Positions 12,421 to 23,571 of a stretch of DNA of 64,000 nt are shown here, piece after piece. The notes beneath the pieces were generated by a model. That model saw only the letters and a program-made list of their open reading frames with translations. It ran no database searches and was not told the DNA's origin. The position numbers and the translations under genes were made by a program. The stretch comes from Suillus spraguei (taxonomy: Eukaryota; Basidiomycota; Agaricomycetes; Boletales; Suillaceae). The stretch's first letter is position 1. Every line of letters starts with the position of its first letter. Where the stretch lies: assembly GCA_016800925.1 (NCBI GenBank), contig JABCPU010000157.1, positions 62,001 through 126,000 on the forward strand. Direction: 5' to 3'.

Positions 12421-13353
12421 GTGGGCAAGGTTGATACCATAGTTGCCTGCAGTACCTTGACAATGGGTCCGCAGGGTTGTGGTCTGAGTACGTCATCAAA
12501 ACTCAATGTCTCATGAACAGCATGATGCCCGCGCATGCTGACACTCACAAGGCAGATGCGATTTATATCTCGTATCTTACCCACCTTCTGCACATAATTT
12601 TTTGGCATCTTGATACTGTTGAAGCTGGAGAGCGGCGCTGTTTCTAGTGTCTACGACATGGCGGGAGACGACAAAGAGAGGATGGTCTATGACATAGGTA
12701 TTTATATGTAGTCGGGACTATCCGAGCAGCGAACAATGACGAAGGGTGGAATACCAAACTCTAACAGATACTGTGTTTCCAGAGTTGTAAGAGGTCTGGG
12801 ACAATGGGACAAAGAGAGCGTTGGATTTGATCGGGATTCTCCTTCGGCCCTGGTAGGATGCTTGTAGACAACGAATTGGGTGTGCGATAGCTGTGTTGTT
12901 ATATAACACAAGTCATTGATTGAAGTGAATAGATATGTAGCGCCGCTCACTGATACTCGGGACGAAAATCACAAATAGAAAATGACATTGGACGCCACGA
13001 GTGAGATGGTGCGATATAACTGCCTATATACGAATACACTCTATATACAGTTATCCACGGTACACTACTTCCGAGAGGCATTTAGCCGCTGCTTGACTCG
13101 CGAGTCACAATGTTATTATACTGGATGTGAATTTGCAGGCAATTCCTGATGAAGCGGACCGCATGGCAGCGAGGTATTCCACCACTACATACACCGGAAA
13201 TATATTGGCCTCTTGCCATCTCAGCGTTGTAAGATATTTCGTGATTCGGTATGCAATATGACCAATGCAACGGTTGGGCTCAGTAGTTCATCCATGAAGT
13301 GGAACGCAACTCTGAACATGATAGTTTGCTATGTACATGATTCAACGTATTTA

Positions 13354-14031
13354 CTAGTCTATAAGGCACCCCCTCAGATGGTTCAACTCGTGCTCCAATT
13401 CTATGCAGGCTTTCTCAGCCGCCCGGTGCATGTCCTGCATTTTGGCCAGGTGCTGCTGGAGGTCCTTCTGCTCCGCCTTAAGTCTGACGCGTGCCTTTTC
13501 ATCCAGTAGTTTCTCTACCCAGTCAGATGGTTGCTCATCCAAGGAAATGACTTCTTCACAGGGGTCAACTTCGGAGGAGGAGTCAGAAGATTGGGATTCT
13601 GCATCAGATGCATCGGTAGAATCTGAATCTTGGGTATCCTTCACAACTGAGCAATACATCTGTGAATGTGGAATAACAATATATGAAAATCACGACCTAC
13701 CATTGCCACATCTCTCTTGACATGCAATGCACGCTTCGCCTGATCGGCCTCGGCAAAAATTTCCCATTCTGCGGCAGTATTCGCACCGTGGGGATCTAGG
13801 GCCAATTGCCGTCATTATTCCAGCAAGTCTTGGCCTCTTGCCTAACATTTGTAATTAGTATTAGTGAATATAATGCGTGAGGTGCGGCCACGGCTTACCT
13901 GGCAATAGCGAACAAAGGTTGCAGCATCTCCTACACGCTGATGCACTACAATACGAATAGCACGCCTCCTTTGCAGCGGTACAGGATTCACATCCAGGGT
14001 CCCTCAACTTCCATTCCGGTGGTGGTATCAT
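13354..14031 (-). CDS. Double six-cysteine-module/coiled-coil protein (left-arm copy)
   Basis: Mirror image of 14670-15347, where the protein is described. ATG is at 14031 and the stop at 13354. It is divergent from its twin, and the two start codons are 639 bp apart across the palindrome centre. The predicted protein is identical to the right-arm product. Confidence 0.65.
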
Positions 14032-14156
14032 GATAGATGGTTGTAAATGGTTGGGTGTCAGAGAGTTGGAAAATTTAAAGTTTGGCGTTGGGACGTTTTA
14101 ATTGCTGAAGGATATGCCACAGTCCACCGACGGTCGCTTCCGAACAGGTGGGTTGC

Positions 14157-14214
14157 AATCGTCCAGCCACGGATATCGGGGGCCAAATCGTCCAGCCACA
14201 GATATCGGGGGCCA
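14157..14214 (+). repeat. Two tandem 29-bp repeats next to the palindrome centre (left)
   Basis: Positions 14157-14185 and 14186-14214 are the same 29-bp unit (aatcgtccagccac, g or a, gatatcgggggcca), differing at one base. They sit four bases inside the inner arm end, between the centre and the start codon of the cysteine-module gene. The mirror pair is at 14487-14544. Confidence 0.85.
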
Positions 14215-14218
14215 GAAT

Positions 14219-14482
14219 GAGAAGACAAACCCCTTGCCTAGATACAATCCGTAGCTAGTAGTCACTCTGTCCTCAAACCAGACGTGACAAATTTCGATGT
14301 TACAAATGTTAGATTTGGGAACAAAAACAGATGGGGACGATACCAGGTGAACATGCATGCCCAGTAACGTGTGGCATCTATGTATTTCTCTAATAGTGTG
14401 TCCACTACGGGAGGACACATTACACATCCTTCTATCAGACCGTGTCGAGGTAGGGTCTGGTCATCTTCTCATTTCCACAGAG
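14219..14482. other. 264-bp unique spacer at the palindrome centre
   Basis: This is the only non-mirrored sequence between the two arms. It contains no gene and no obvious motif. With the flanking 29-bp repeats it forms the shared upstream region of two divergent, identical genes, so it could hold a bidirectional promoter; that is inference. Confidence 0.85.
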
Positions 14483-14486
14483 ATTC

Positions 14487-14544
14487 TGGCCCCCGATATC
14501 TGTGGCTGGACGATTTGGCCCCCGATATCCGTGGCTGGACGATT
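14487..14544 (-). repeat. Two tandem 29-bp repeats next to the palindrome centre (right)
   Basis: Mirror copies of 14157-14214. The centre therefore carries four copies of one 29-bp unit, two in each orientation, around the 264-bp spacer. Each unit contains a gatatc hexamer followed by a G-run. Confidence 0.85.
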
Positions 14545-14669
14545 GCAACCCACCTGTTCGGAAGCGACCGTCGGTGGACTGTGGCATATCCTTCAGCAAT
14601 TAAAACGTCCCAACGCCAAACTTTAAATTTTCCAACTCTCTGACACCCAACCATTTACAACCATCTATC

Positions 14670-15347
14670 ATGATACCACCACCGGAATGGAAGTTGAGGG
14701 ACCCTGGATGTGAATCCTGTACCGCTGCAAAGGAGGCGTGCTATTCGTATTGTAGTGCATCAGCGTGTAGGAGATGCTGCAACCTTTGTTCGCTATTGCC
14801 AGGTAAGCCGTGGCCGCACCTCACGCATTATATTCACTAATACTAATTACAAATGTTAGGCAAGAGGCCAAGACTTGCTGGAATAATGACGGCAATTGGC
14901 CCTAGATCCCCACGGTGCGAATACTGCCGCAGAATGGGAAATTTTTGCCGAGGCCGATCAGGCGAAGCGTGCATTGCATGTCAAGAGAGATGTGGCAATG
15001 GTAGGTCGTGATTTTCATATATTGTTATTCCACATTCACAGATGTATTGCTCAGTTGTGAAGGATACCCAAGATTCAGATTCTACCGATGCATCTGATGC
15101 AGAATCCCAATCTTCTGACTCCTCCTCCGAAGTTGACCCCTGTGAAGAAGTCATTTCCTTGGATGAGCAACCATCTGACTGGGTAGAGAAACTACTGGAT
15201 GAAAAGGCACGCGTCAGACTTAAGGCGGAGCAGAAGGACCTCCAGCAGCACCTGGCCAAAATGCAGGACATGCACCGGGCGGCTGAGAAAGCCTGCATAG
15301 AATTGGAGCACGAGTTGAACCATCTGAGGGGGTGCCTTATAGACTAG
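14670..15347 (+). CDS. Double six-cysteine-module/coiled-coil protein (right-arm copy)
   Basis: Three exons join cleanly. Exon 1 runs from ATG 14670 to the 'ttgccag' before gtaagc. Exon 2 starts after 'aaatgttag' and ends at 15000. Exon 3 starts at 15055 after 'attgctcag', because the earlier AG at 15040 breaks the frame. The product starts MIPPPEWKLRDPGCESC. It carries two tandem modules with spacing C-x2-C-x6-C-x8-C-x2-C-x3-C and C-x2-C-x6-C-x7-C-x2-C-x3-C, the second being CEYC...CRGRSGEACIACQERC. Then come an S/D-rich acidic linker and a helix rich in E, K, Q and L ending CLID. The spacing resembles a Zn2Cys6 cluster, but with a short last gap. It could bind zinc and DNA and dimerise; function is not established. 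Confidence 0.65.
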
Positions 15348-16492
15348 TAAATACGTTGAATCATGTACATAGCAAACTATCATGTTCAGAGTTGCGTTCC
15401 ACTTCATGGATGAACTACTGAGCCCAACCGTTGCATTGGTCATATTGCATACCGAATCACGAAATATCTTACAACGCTGAGATGGCAAGAGGCCAATATA
15501 TTTCCGGTGTATGTAGTGGTGGAATACCTCGCTGCCATGCGGTCCGCTTCATCAGGAATTGCCTGCAAATTCACATCCAGTATAATAACATTGTGACTCG
15601 CGAGTCAAGCAGCGGCTAAATGCCTCTCGGAAGTAGTGTACCGTGGATAACTGTATATAGAGTGTATTCGTATATAGGCAGTTATATCGCACCATCTCAC
15701 TCGTGGCGTCCAATGTCATTTTCTATTTGTGATTTTCGTCCCGAGTATCAGTGAGCGGCGCTACATATCTATTCACTTCAATCAATGACTTGTGTTATAT
15801 AACAACACAGCTATCGCACACCCAATTCGTTGTCTACAAGCATCCTACCAGGGCCGAAGGAGAATCCCGATCAAATCCAACGCTCTCTTTGTCCCATTGT
15901 CCCAGACCTCTTACAACTCTGGAAACACAGTATCTGTTAGAGTTTGGTATTCCACCCTTCGTCATTGTTCGCTGCTCGGATAGTCCCGACTACATATAAA
16001 TACCTATGTCATAGACCATCCTCTCTTTGTCGTCTCCCGCCATGTCGTAGACACTAGAAACAGCGCCGCTCTCCAGCTTCAACAGTATCAAGATGCCAAA
16101 AAATTATGTGCAGAAGGTGGGTAAGATACGAGATATAAATCGCATCTGCCTTGTGAGTGTCAGCATGCGCGGGCATCATGCTGTTCATGAGACATTGAGT
16201 TTTGATGACGTACTCAGACCACAACCCTGCGGACCCATTGTCAAGGTACTGCAGGCAACTATGGTATCAACCTTGCCCACCTCGATTTCATTCCGAAGTG
16301 TGGTTTCAATCAAAAATGAGCTTGTATATCGCCTGAATTAGTCTCTAGTGAGAACACAATAGGTATGTATGTGGACAACCATTATTTGTGTGTGCGTGCA
16401 TGTATGTGTGCTGTGGAACATTGTGAAACATATAAAGTCCCATCCAAATTCCTCCTGTCTCTCATTTGTTAACCTACATCATCTACTCTATC
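15348..16492. other. Between the two right-arm genes
   Basis: About 1.1 kb with no supportable gene. It includes the nested repeat unit 16281-16440 immediately upstream of the coiled-coil gene, with the 'cattgtgaaac-atataaag' segment that may serve as its promoter. The same sequence is mirrored at 12209-13353. Confidence 0.4.
16281..16440 (+). repeat. Nested, diverged inverted repeat unit (right arm)
   Basis: Imperfect inverted partner of 20272-20440 in the same arm. It is the mirror of 12261-12420. Confidence 0.6.
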
Positions 16493-17004
16493 ATGTCAAA
16501 GAATATAACAAAACGGCGTGCAGAGAGCGACCTTTCTTCTCGGAAGAAAAGCAAGCACACGCACACTTTTGCGGTATGCTGTTCTACCGCGCTTCTTTTT
16601 ACAAAAAGTGACACAAATTTCAGGACGAACATCATGACGACCCTCGCTTTTTGCGGTCCCCAAGTCCTGAGTCGGACATCAGCGAGCAGCCATGTGACAG
16701 ACGAAATTTCACAGAAGAAATCAGAGTCTTGCGCCAGCACATCGACAACATGGAGAAGGAAGCGAATGCTTACCAGCTGCACTTCAAAGGTTATAGAGAC
16801 CGTATTCGAAGCCTAGAAAGAGAGATACATGATCGGCACACTCGCCTGAAAGCGCTTCAAAACAAAGTCGATCAGCTGCAGGCAGAGGCAAAGGACAGGC
16901 GAATGTATATGCAGGGGCTCGCAGATGGCGTCACTAAGGGGAAGAATAACTTGGTTGAGGCGTTGAGACAGCTACTTAACGATCGCGAGATGAACTCATT
17001 GTAA
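16493..17004 (+). CDS. KRRAE/coiled-coil protein (right-arm copy)
   Basis: Two exons. Exon 1 (16493-16573) encodes MSKNITKRRAESDLSSRKK and a histidine/threonine end. The intron 16574-16623 is 50 bp with gtatgc and ttcag borders. Exon 2 (16624-17004) begins DEHHDDPRF, has an SPSPESD acidic patch, then a long helix (from about residue 60 to the end) with regular hydrophobic spacing and many R, E, K and Q. Total length is 153 residues. The start is chosen because it gives the same layout as the paralogue at 1-309. It is transcribed outward from the palindrome centre, in line with the cysteine-module gene upstream. No known domain is recognised. A basic N-terminus plus coiled coil fits a nuclear dimeric protein, as inference. 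Confidence 0.65.
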
Positions 17005-18113
17005 ATGTAGATTAGCACATGAATTTGAAGTTCATGCCCAGCATATTGGGTGCCTGTGCTTCGAAGACCGCCCACCAGACGCATCATGAAGTCGTCAAGT
17101 GAGCCTGCCATAAGTATCCTGTAAGTTTAAGGTCAGCCGCTATACTCTTACAATGAGGTGTCAAAACTCCTTAAAGATGGGGGGCGTCCGGTATGTCAAA
17201 ATGAAAATGCAGGACCTAGCTTTTTTACATAAACCATCAATGTATGTTACACATAAAATCTACTTCCTTATCAGCATTGTTTGAAACTCTTGAGGTAGAT
17301 CTACTTTTCCATCCACATATCAACCATATACTTATCTACTAATTATTAACGAGATCACCACCTTGGAACCCAAGAACACATCTTGTTTACTGTCGACCTT
17401 GTTTGACACCCTGCAGGCAAATATACTTTTTCATCTACTTACTTATTTACCAATGATCAATAAGATCACGATCCCGGAGCCGAGCCACAACCATGTGAAC
17501 TCGTCCGTCCGGAACGGAAATCTCATATCCAGTACTTTGGACATGCAGTCTCTCAGAAATGGCTGGTCTGGTTTTCGGAGAAGTTCAAACTAGACCATCG
17601 CCACGACATGGATGTCAAATCGAAAAGAATACTGCCGAGGCCTTGCGTACTTGGCGGATATCAGCCATTTTGGATGGGAACATTGCTTCAATCCCAACAG
17701 TGGCTCGGTTGACAGTGAAGAAGAATCCGACACCGTCGAGGTGCTCTATGTGTGTGCGCAGATGCAGAAGATTCTTTCCAGAAACGTCCTAGTGAAACAC
17801 AAATCAGGACCATGACAGCATTGCTTGGGCATGGACCAGAGTGGTGGGTGGGTTGATCTAATTTAAGTTGAGCGATAGATTGCAACAAGCTGTACAGCAG
17901 CGTCAAGCATAATTTGTTCGCTGCTTACTTACATGTGTAGAATATCTTATGTACATATTATATGAAGCCGACCGCTGTGCATTATCTACCCTCTCTCCCC
18001 AAACGCGAAGATAGCCACTCGAGTTTGCGGTAAATTTTGTGTCACACGTCAGACACTTACCAAAATTGCGCTTCCAAGTCAAGTCCCACACCCGTATTAC
18101 CACCGCCCTCACG
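17005..18113. other. Right-arm stretch without a supportable gene
   Basis: Short frames only. The sequence near 17330-17470 shows two related 'tctacttttccatcca / catctacttacttattta' blocks each preceded by a 'tttgaaactct/ttgacaccctgcagg' phrase, a weak direct repeat. Mirrored at 10588-11696. Confidence 0.35.
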
Positions 18114-18560
18114 ATGCCCCTAGGTATGACCCGTTCTCAGCACTTCTTCACTATCGCAACGGGAATTGACCCCCGCGCCATGCAGCGAACAATGTGAGTC
18201 ACTCACCAGGTTCTTTCCTGACCGCATTTGTTGTGTTGTAGTCACGATCAGCCATATAATCTGCAATGGAACAAGCTGCGGCATTGTGCATTGCATGTGT
18301 GGTTAATATTTCAACCAACTTGAAATGGAATTAGGTGCAGTGCAAGGCCTTGCCTGCTTTCATGAACGCCTCAACTGTAAGCAACGCATGTCTGCCTGGA
18401 ACACCGTCCCTTGACAGGAAAAGGTCACATGGTACGCAGATATATCTGGATGACGCTAGAGCACACATCCCTTGTCAGTGGGGCGTCCATATTGCAACCA
18501 CGCTCAGACATAGCATACCACAATGTGGTGGGAGGTTGAGAAGATGGAAGAAAAAGTTAA
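18010..18560 (+). repeat. Segmental duplicate A (right arm)
   Basis: Highly similar, in the same orientation, to 19130-19650. Shared landmarks are 'cgtcagacacttaccaaa', 'cccctaggtatgac', 'gtgagtcactcaccaggtt', 'gatatatctggatgac' and 'gcataccacaatgtggtgg'. Mirrored at 10141-10691. A short relative of its second half occurs at 39836-39890. Confidence 0.8.
18114..18323 (+). CDS. Possible two-exon micro-gene, copy A (right arm)
   Basis: ATG is at 18114. Exon 1 ends at 18193, the intron 18194-18241 has gtgagt and ttgtag borders, and exon 2 runs to TGA 18321-18323. The 53-residue product starts MPLGMTRSQHFFTIATGID and continues HDQPYNLQWNKLRHC. Copy B (19227-19427) keeps the frame, the splice sites and about 40 of the residues. 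No domain or signal is visible. Confidence 0.3.
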
Positions 18561-18749
18561 AAGGTGGAGAGTAAACAGTTATATGTTCGGTCCCCCACCA
18601 CAAGCTCTGATTGCAGGCAGCTCCTTTGCCATTTTTATCAACCCGTACCGCAGCAACAGCGGCCCTTGATCACCCCTCATCTGCTGCACTATCAGCACCT
18701 GCTCTCAAGCACTCTGCTGCTGTAACCGTGAAACATACTGCGACTGCAA

Positions 18750-18990
18750 CAGTGTCTGCTTCCGCTACCACAACAAGCCTTAACCAACTTACCCTTGGAG
18801 GTGCAGCAGCAACTGCAACTGCTCCTGCTACCGCAACAACCCTTAATCCACTTCTCACCCTTGGAGGCGCGGCATCAGGGTGGAGGTACAGCAACACTTC
18901 TGGGGGTCTGTCGCCAATACGCACTGCAACAACACCTGCTTCTGCTACCGCAACAAGCCTTTAACCCACTTCTCACCTTAAGGTGCTGCA
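18750..18990. repeat. Imperfect minisatellite of about 70-bp units (right arm)
   Basis: Mirror of 9711-9951. In this orientation the frame 18611-18964 encodes an A/T-rich repeat protein with LTLGGAA units. It has no ATG and may be an exon after the 'gattgcag' acceptor at about 18618, or non-coding. Confidence 0.55.
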
Positions 18991-19129
18991 CCGGGTGGAG
19001 GAATAGCAATGCTTACTGGTCCCCGATGTGAGTATTTTTGAAATCGCCGTAGATATACGTGATTTATTGCTTCTGCAGTGTGGGGGGACATACCAGGTGC
19101 TCATCAATCTACATGAAGTTTAATAGCCA

Positions 19130-19650
19130 CTCAAGTTTGCGGTAAATTCTGTGTCACACGTCAGACACTTACCAAAAATTGCGCTTCCAACTCAAATCCT
19201 ACACCTGTATGACCACCGCTCTCACGATGCCCCTAGGTATGACTCGTTCTCAGCACTTCTTCACCATCACAACGGGAATTGACGCCCGCGTCATGCAGCG
19301 AACAATGTGAGTCACTCACCAGGTTTTGTCCTGACCGCATTTGTTGTGTTGTAGTCACGATCAGCCATATAATCTGCAATGGAACAAGCTGCAGCATTTT
19401 GCATGGCAAGTGTGGTTAAAATTTTGACCAACTTTCCCTGCAATTAGGTGCAGTGCTAGGCCTTGCCTCCCTTTGTGAATGCCTCAACTGTCACCGATGC
19501 ATGTCTGCCTGGTCACATGGTGCGCAGATATATCTGGATGACTCTAGAGCACACATCCCTTGTCAGGGGGGTGTCCATATTGCAACCACGCTCGGACATG
19601 GCATACCACAATGTGGTGGGAGATGGAAGAAAAAGCTGAAGGTGAAGTAA
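19130..19650 (+). repeat. Segmental duplicate B (right arm)
   Basis: Direct repeat partner of 18010-18560, with substitutions and small indels. Mirrored at 9051-9571. Confidence 0.8.
19227..19427 (+). CDS. Possible two-exon micro-gene, copy B (right arm)
   Basis: ATG is at 19227, the intron 19307-19354 has the same borders as copy A, and the stop is at 19425-19427. The 50-residue product starts MPLGMTRSQHFFTITTGID. It differs from copy A mostly at the C-terminus. Coding status is uncertain. Confidence 0.3.
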
Positions 19651-22513
19651 GCAAATATAAACAAATCCTCAGGGCCAAATAAACCACTACACAACCACAT
19701 AGCAAAATACATCGCAAGAAGTTCCAACATCCTAGACTGAAATAATGGCATTGTAGCGCCGCAGACACAGCAGTTCCTGATTCTGTGCTCCGGTTACCGA
19801 CTTATCTTCGATACTCTGTCTCCTCAGTCATCTTGATTTTCAGTTTCATTTTGGATTTCGTGTGCTGCTATGTCCGACCGCTATGGAATGTACTGCCAAG
19901 ACTTTCGTGAAGGAGGGCAAGCTGGTACCTGTGAATGTTTCACTGAGCCCTCTAATCCTGACGCATCTTATTGATGCGAATATCAGCACAGCTTTAGCAA
20001 GTATTCTGACACTCTGCATCTCACAATAGATGTACTTCATATAATCTTGTGGTATCCAGGACTTTGATGGCCCATCTGTCCCCCGGTATTAATCCCTGGT
20101 CTGAAAATTATTTGATTGGTAACGTGAATATTAGTACTGTCTAATCTCTCATGCCCATGATTGAAATGTAGCTCAAATTGGTATAACGGTGTGCACAGAT
20201 GATGATGAGGTGAGTGGAAGAAACATGCACGCCTGAGTCAAATTCAAATCCATGCATGCACTTCCCGCCAATCGTACTTTACCTGTTTCACAATGTTCCA
20301 CAGAGCAAATTCTCGCGCATGCAAATGATGATTTGTAATTTCGTCCACATGTATTTCTATTGTGGTCTTACTAATTCAGACAATATACAAGTTGATTTTT
20401 TATTAAAAACCACACTTTGGAATGATTTGATACCACAGATACAAAAGGGACACACTGTGTCATTTTCTTTTTTGATCTCAACGACCTTGACATCAAAGCA
20501 GTCCCTCAGAGTCATCCTATATTCTCAAGGCCTACATACTTCTCGGTGAGTCTATTCAGCCATTTTCCTCCCTGTAACCAGGTGATCGTCTGGACACTCT
20601 CAAAACTCATTCACTGTGACCAGGAAGGCTTGTATAGGTCTGAACATTACCTTGCCTGTAAGTCGCCAAGATTGTTCAACTGTTTCCCCGCTGTTGCTAG
20701 GTAATTTTCCTGTCAATCTGAATATTCTTCTTAACCGCTGAGATATCATGATCCCTCTGAATAGATGGGACATAGTTTTCTTACAAGGAGTCGTGGTGCG
20801 CGAGATAGAAAAGGGGATCAGGTTGTGGTAAGTTTCTATTAGATGCTTAGCAAGTACACTTTTTACAACAGGCCAAAGCACCAGCGTGACGTTTATGAGG
20901 GGTCAATAACTCACAATTCCCATCCACCGTCAAGACGACGGTGTCACTTAATATGTCATTGCCTAAGGGTTGTGGGCTTGAGTGCAGTGGTCTCGGCACA
21001 AAGTAACAAGCAAATGACATGCGTTTTGCCGTTTCATGAATCTGTATATCGTATTTAGATTGTTGCAACGTATATAAGCACGGTTGATCCCTCGCAAAGC
21101 AATTCGCGTCATTTCCGTGCGTGTGAGCCGCTGCACCGTTCTGTGCACTCTATGGAGTGTTTTTGAACTCCATGTCTCACTCGACCAACTGACGATCACT
21201 TCTCAGAGAGACATTTCTTGCCTCCCAATACCTTCTTATTCAACCTAGCGAGTTCCAGCTGGCCCATCAATCGCAAGCACTTTCCGCTGTGACCTGCCAT
21301 GACACTGCTTTTCAATAGTTAGTCAGGGCTGACACTTGAGAACGCCGTACCTGATTCATTCACATACAGACAGCCATACGAGTGTGATGTCGAAGAGACA
21401 TCAATTACGTATTTGTGAGGAGTAGAAGCCGTCCGAAGATGAATGCAGTGTTTGTATTGTATGATTTGGACAATGTACCGCTCTAATTCACGTGTCCACC
21501 GGGTTTTGCTTGTGCTGACCATTAGTAGAAATAGTGACAATATACCCCCCCTGAATCCTCTCATCTCTCAGTTGTATAAGTTGGCGATACAACCGTACGG
21601 CAAGATGCTACTCCTTGTTCCGTCATGAAATTATTGGACGAAGGATCACTCTCTGCAAATTTTCGTATGAACGTGAAGTAGTACTATATTTGAGTGACAT
21701 ACCAAATCTGATGATACAGGATAATATTTTCTCTACTTCCTCGTTTGTTCCGAAACAACGAAGCTGTAGTCGATTATTCTAATGTCAGCCCCTCCGTATG
21801 CATAGTGAAATCAGTTCTGTGGCATTTGCACTAGAATGTCGTACCTGCTAAAAACCATTCCAAGTGAGCCCGTAGCTTGCCCGCATCAGAAGGCCTCATG
21901 TCGTAATGACCCGGAAAGAAATCAATATGTTTCCTGGTTTACATGCACATTAATGTCCACATGCTGTTATGCTATCCACCAATCGTTATTACCAAAATTG
22001 TGCTTCAAGTTGAAGACCTGCATATTCGAGTCAGACCGCGTGGCAAGTCGGCAGGACGTCGGAACTCGCGTTCGTGGTTCCACTCCCGTGCAAATGCACA
22101 CTCCTGAAAAAGCAGACTTGCGTCAAATGCATGAAACCAAGCAATGACGTGCTGCTTTGTGACTGTACGGAAATCGCACTCGAGTAGGACATTATAGCCT
22201 CTGTGGACATTGCTTTGGACTGGGTGTTTACGATTTACGATTCGCACTTGGAAAAAACTTCGCTTTTTGGATTGCCATGTACTACGTTAAATCGGTAAGA
22301 CCAGTATCAGTGTCACGATTCGTAAATATAGGAGTCCCGTCAGCATTGATTCAGTCATTCCGCCTGACCTTGAATACAATCAGTGACACTTTTGACGCGA
22401 GACTCCCCGTGGTTACATACTTAGATCGTGCACCCACTCTCCTGCGATAATAAATCAAGTACCAGCCTGAATGTGTCATTAATTCATTTCTAGTGCATCG
22501 TCTCTTGATTTTG
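19431..22513. other. Outer right arm, no supportable gene
   Basis: Only short frames occur. It contains the diverged repeat unit 20272-20440. Mirror of 6188-9270. Confidence 0.4.
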
Positions 22514-23571
22514 GAACCGACCTCGGAGTCAACGCGTAGTAGGATTCAGCCCAGCTTGCCAACGTTGGGTGCGCATGCGGCCGCATGATTTTTGATGGCA
22601 CCTGGATTTAAATTTGGTTACGCCGTGGCGATCATGTCACGAGCACATTTTTTGTTTGTCCCCCCAACATGTGTACCGCATAGGATGGCAAACTACCATT
22701 TCCCGAGTGTTTGAACCATTAGGTACGCAGCGAACACTAGGACGTTACTGGGTATACTGAAATGCAATAGTTACCACCGAAGGGTGGCAAGAGCTTTCAT
22801 ATTACAACCAGTTCTTCACGTCGGCCGCAGCGCGTTGACGTTGTTGAATTGTTCTACCCCAAGTTGTTGTCCGAGTCATGACTTATGAGCATGCTTACAT
22901 GTGCAATGCCCCCGCAGTCCCGCGGGCCTCCAGAACGAATATCAGAACGCATGCACCGGCTTTTGACTTCGGTATTGTAAGTGCGTACCATAAACACCGG
23001 ACATTCACGTACACTAAGGCTTATTTTGATGTGGTCCGCGGAGGTCTGGAGTCCACTCCCTATTGGTTCGGTTAAAGCCTTCCTGATACATGCACCTTCT
23101 TCAGTCGAGGTTCTTTCCTGGGAAGCCATATGGATCGTTGCGCCGTTCTTTACGAGTGCTGAGGCAAAGGTATACGAAGGTCGGCGAGAAGGCTAAAGAG
23201 TGCGCTCTCAGAGAGCAGCCGAACACTGGTCCGACGGCAAAGCATCCGTCAATGAGCGAACATGAAAAGAAGACTGCTGGTGGCCTTTGCTTTGTTTCGG
23301 TTCAACGTTTGTTGCGACATATATGGACTAGAAGGCCTTCCGGCTTGTAGGTTTGGTGATAGAGCTGCTAGTGCCAATTCATTGTGTTCTCATTCGTACA
23401 ACAGGCAGAACAGTCGCGACTTCGGGTCGGTAGTTACGTGGCTCAGTGGTAGACTGTCCTCGTGGTTACACCGCCTTTTGGAGTATTTACAGTATGCACG
23501 TCGCGCGCTCATTATACTGGACCACCTGTGAGGTGAGGACCTCCATTAGAATATCCTTTTCTTTCACAACT
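22514..23571. other. Unique flank between the palindrome and the protease gene
   Basis: About 1 kb with no recognised gene, presumably holding the protease promoter. No counterpart of the missing Arp10 3' end was found here. Confidence 0.4.

Larger units (their letters stand above)
6188..14218 (+). repeat. Left arm of giant inverted repeat (8,031 bp)
   Basis: Every reading frame in this arm recurs on the opposite strand in 14483-22513, with coordinates that sum to 28,701. The stretches compared base by base at both ends and in the middle are identical. The outer limit is sharp: 'caaaatcaagagacgatgc' begins at 6188, and the base before differs from its partner at 22514. The inner limit is at 14218, after 'ggccagaat'. 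The arm holds two small spliced genes, a pair of related segments (9051-9571 and 10141-10691), a short minisatellite and otherwise no convincing genes. Confidence 0.95.
14483..22513 (-). repeat. Right arm of giant inverted repeat (8,031 bp)
   Basis: Reverse complement of 6188-14218. The inner limit is at 14483 ('attctggccc') and the outer limit at 22513. Beyond 22513 the sequence reads 'gaaccgacctcggagtc' and has no counterpart left of 6188. Both flanks are unique and different, so this is not a simple read-through of one flank. Confidence 0.95.

Noticed and set aside
15001..15041. Start of a separate 101-residue gene at ATG 15042
   Set aside because: Splicing to the acceptor at 15054 continues the upstream cysteine-module frame, so the ATG lies in the intron.
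20169..20250. tRNA gene or SINE-like unit: an A-box-like TAGCTCAAATTGG and a B-box-like ATTCAAATC (mirrored in the left arm)
   Set aside because: The D-, T- and acceptor stems do not pair, so no tRNA fold is possible, and a single unit with no poly-A or copies does not support a SINE.
23436..23480. 'gtggctcagtggtagac' resembling a tRNA D-arm
   Set aside because: No matching D-stem, anticodon arm or T-arm follows.
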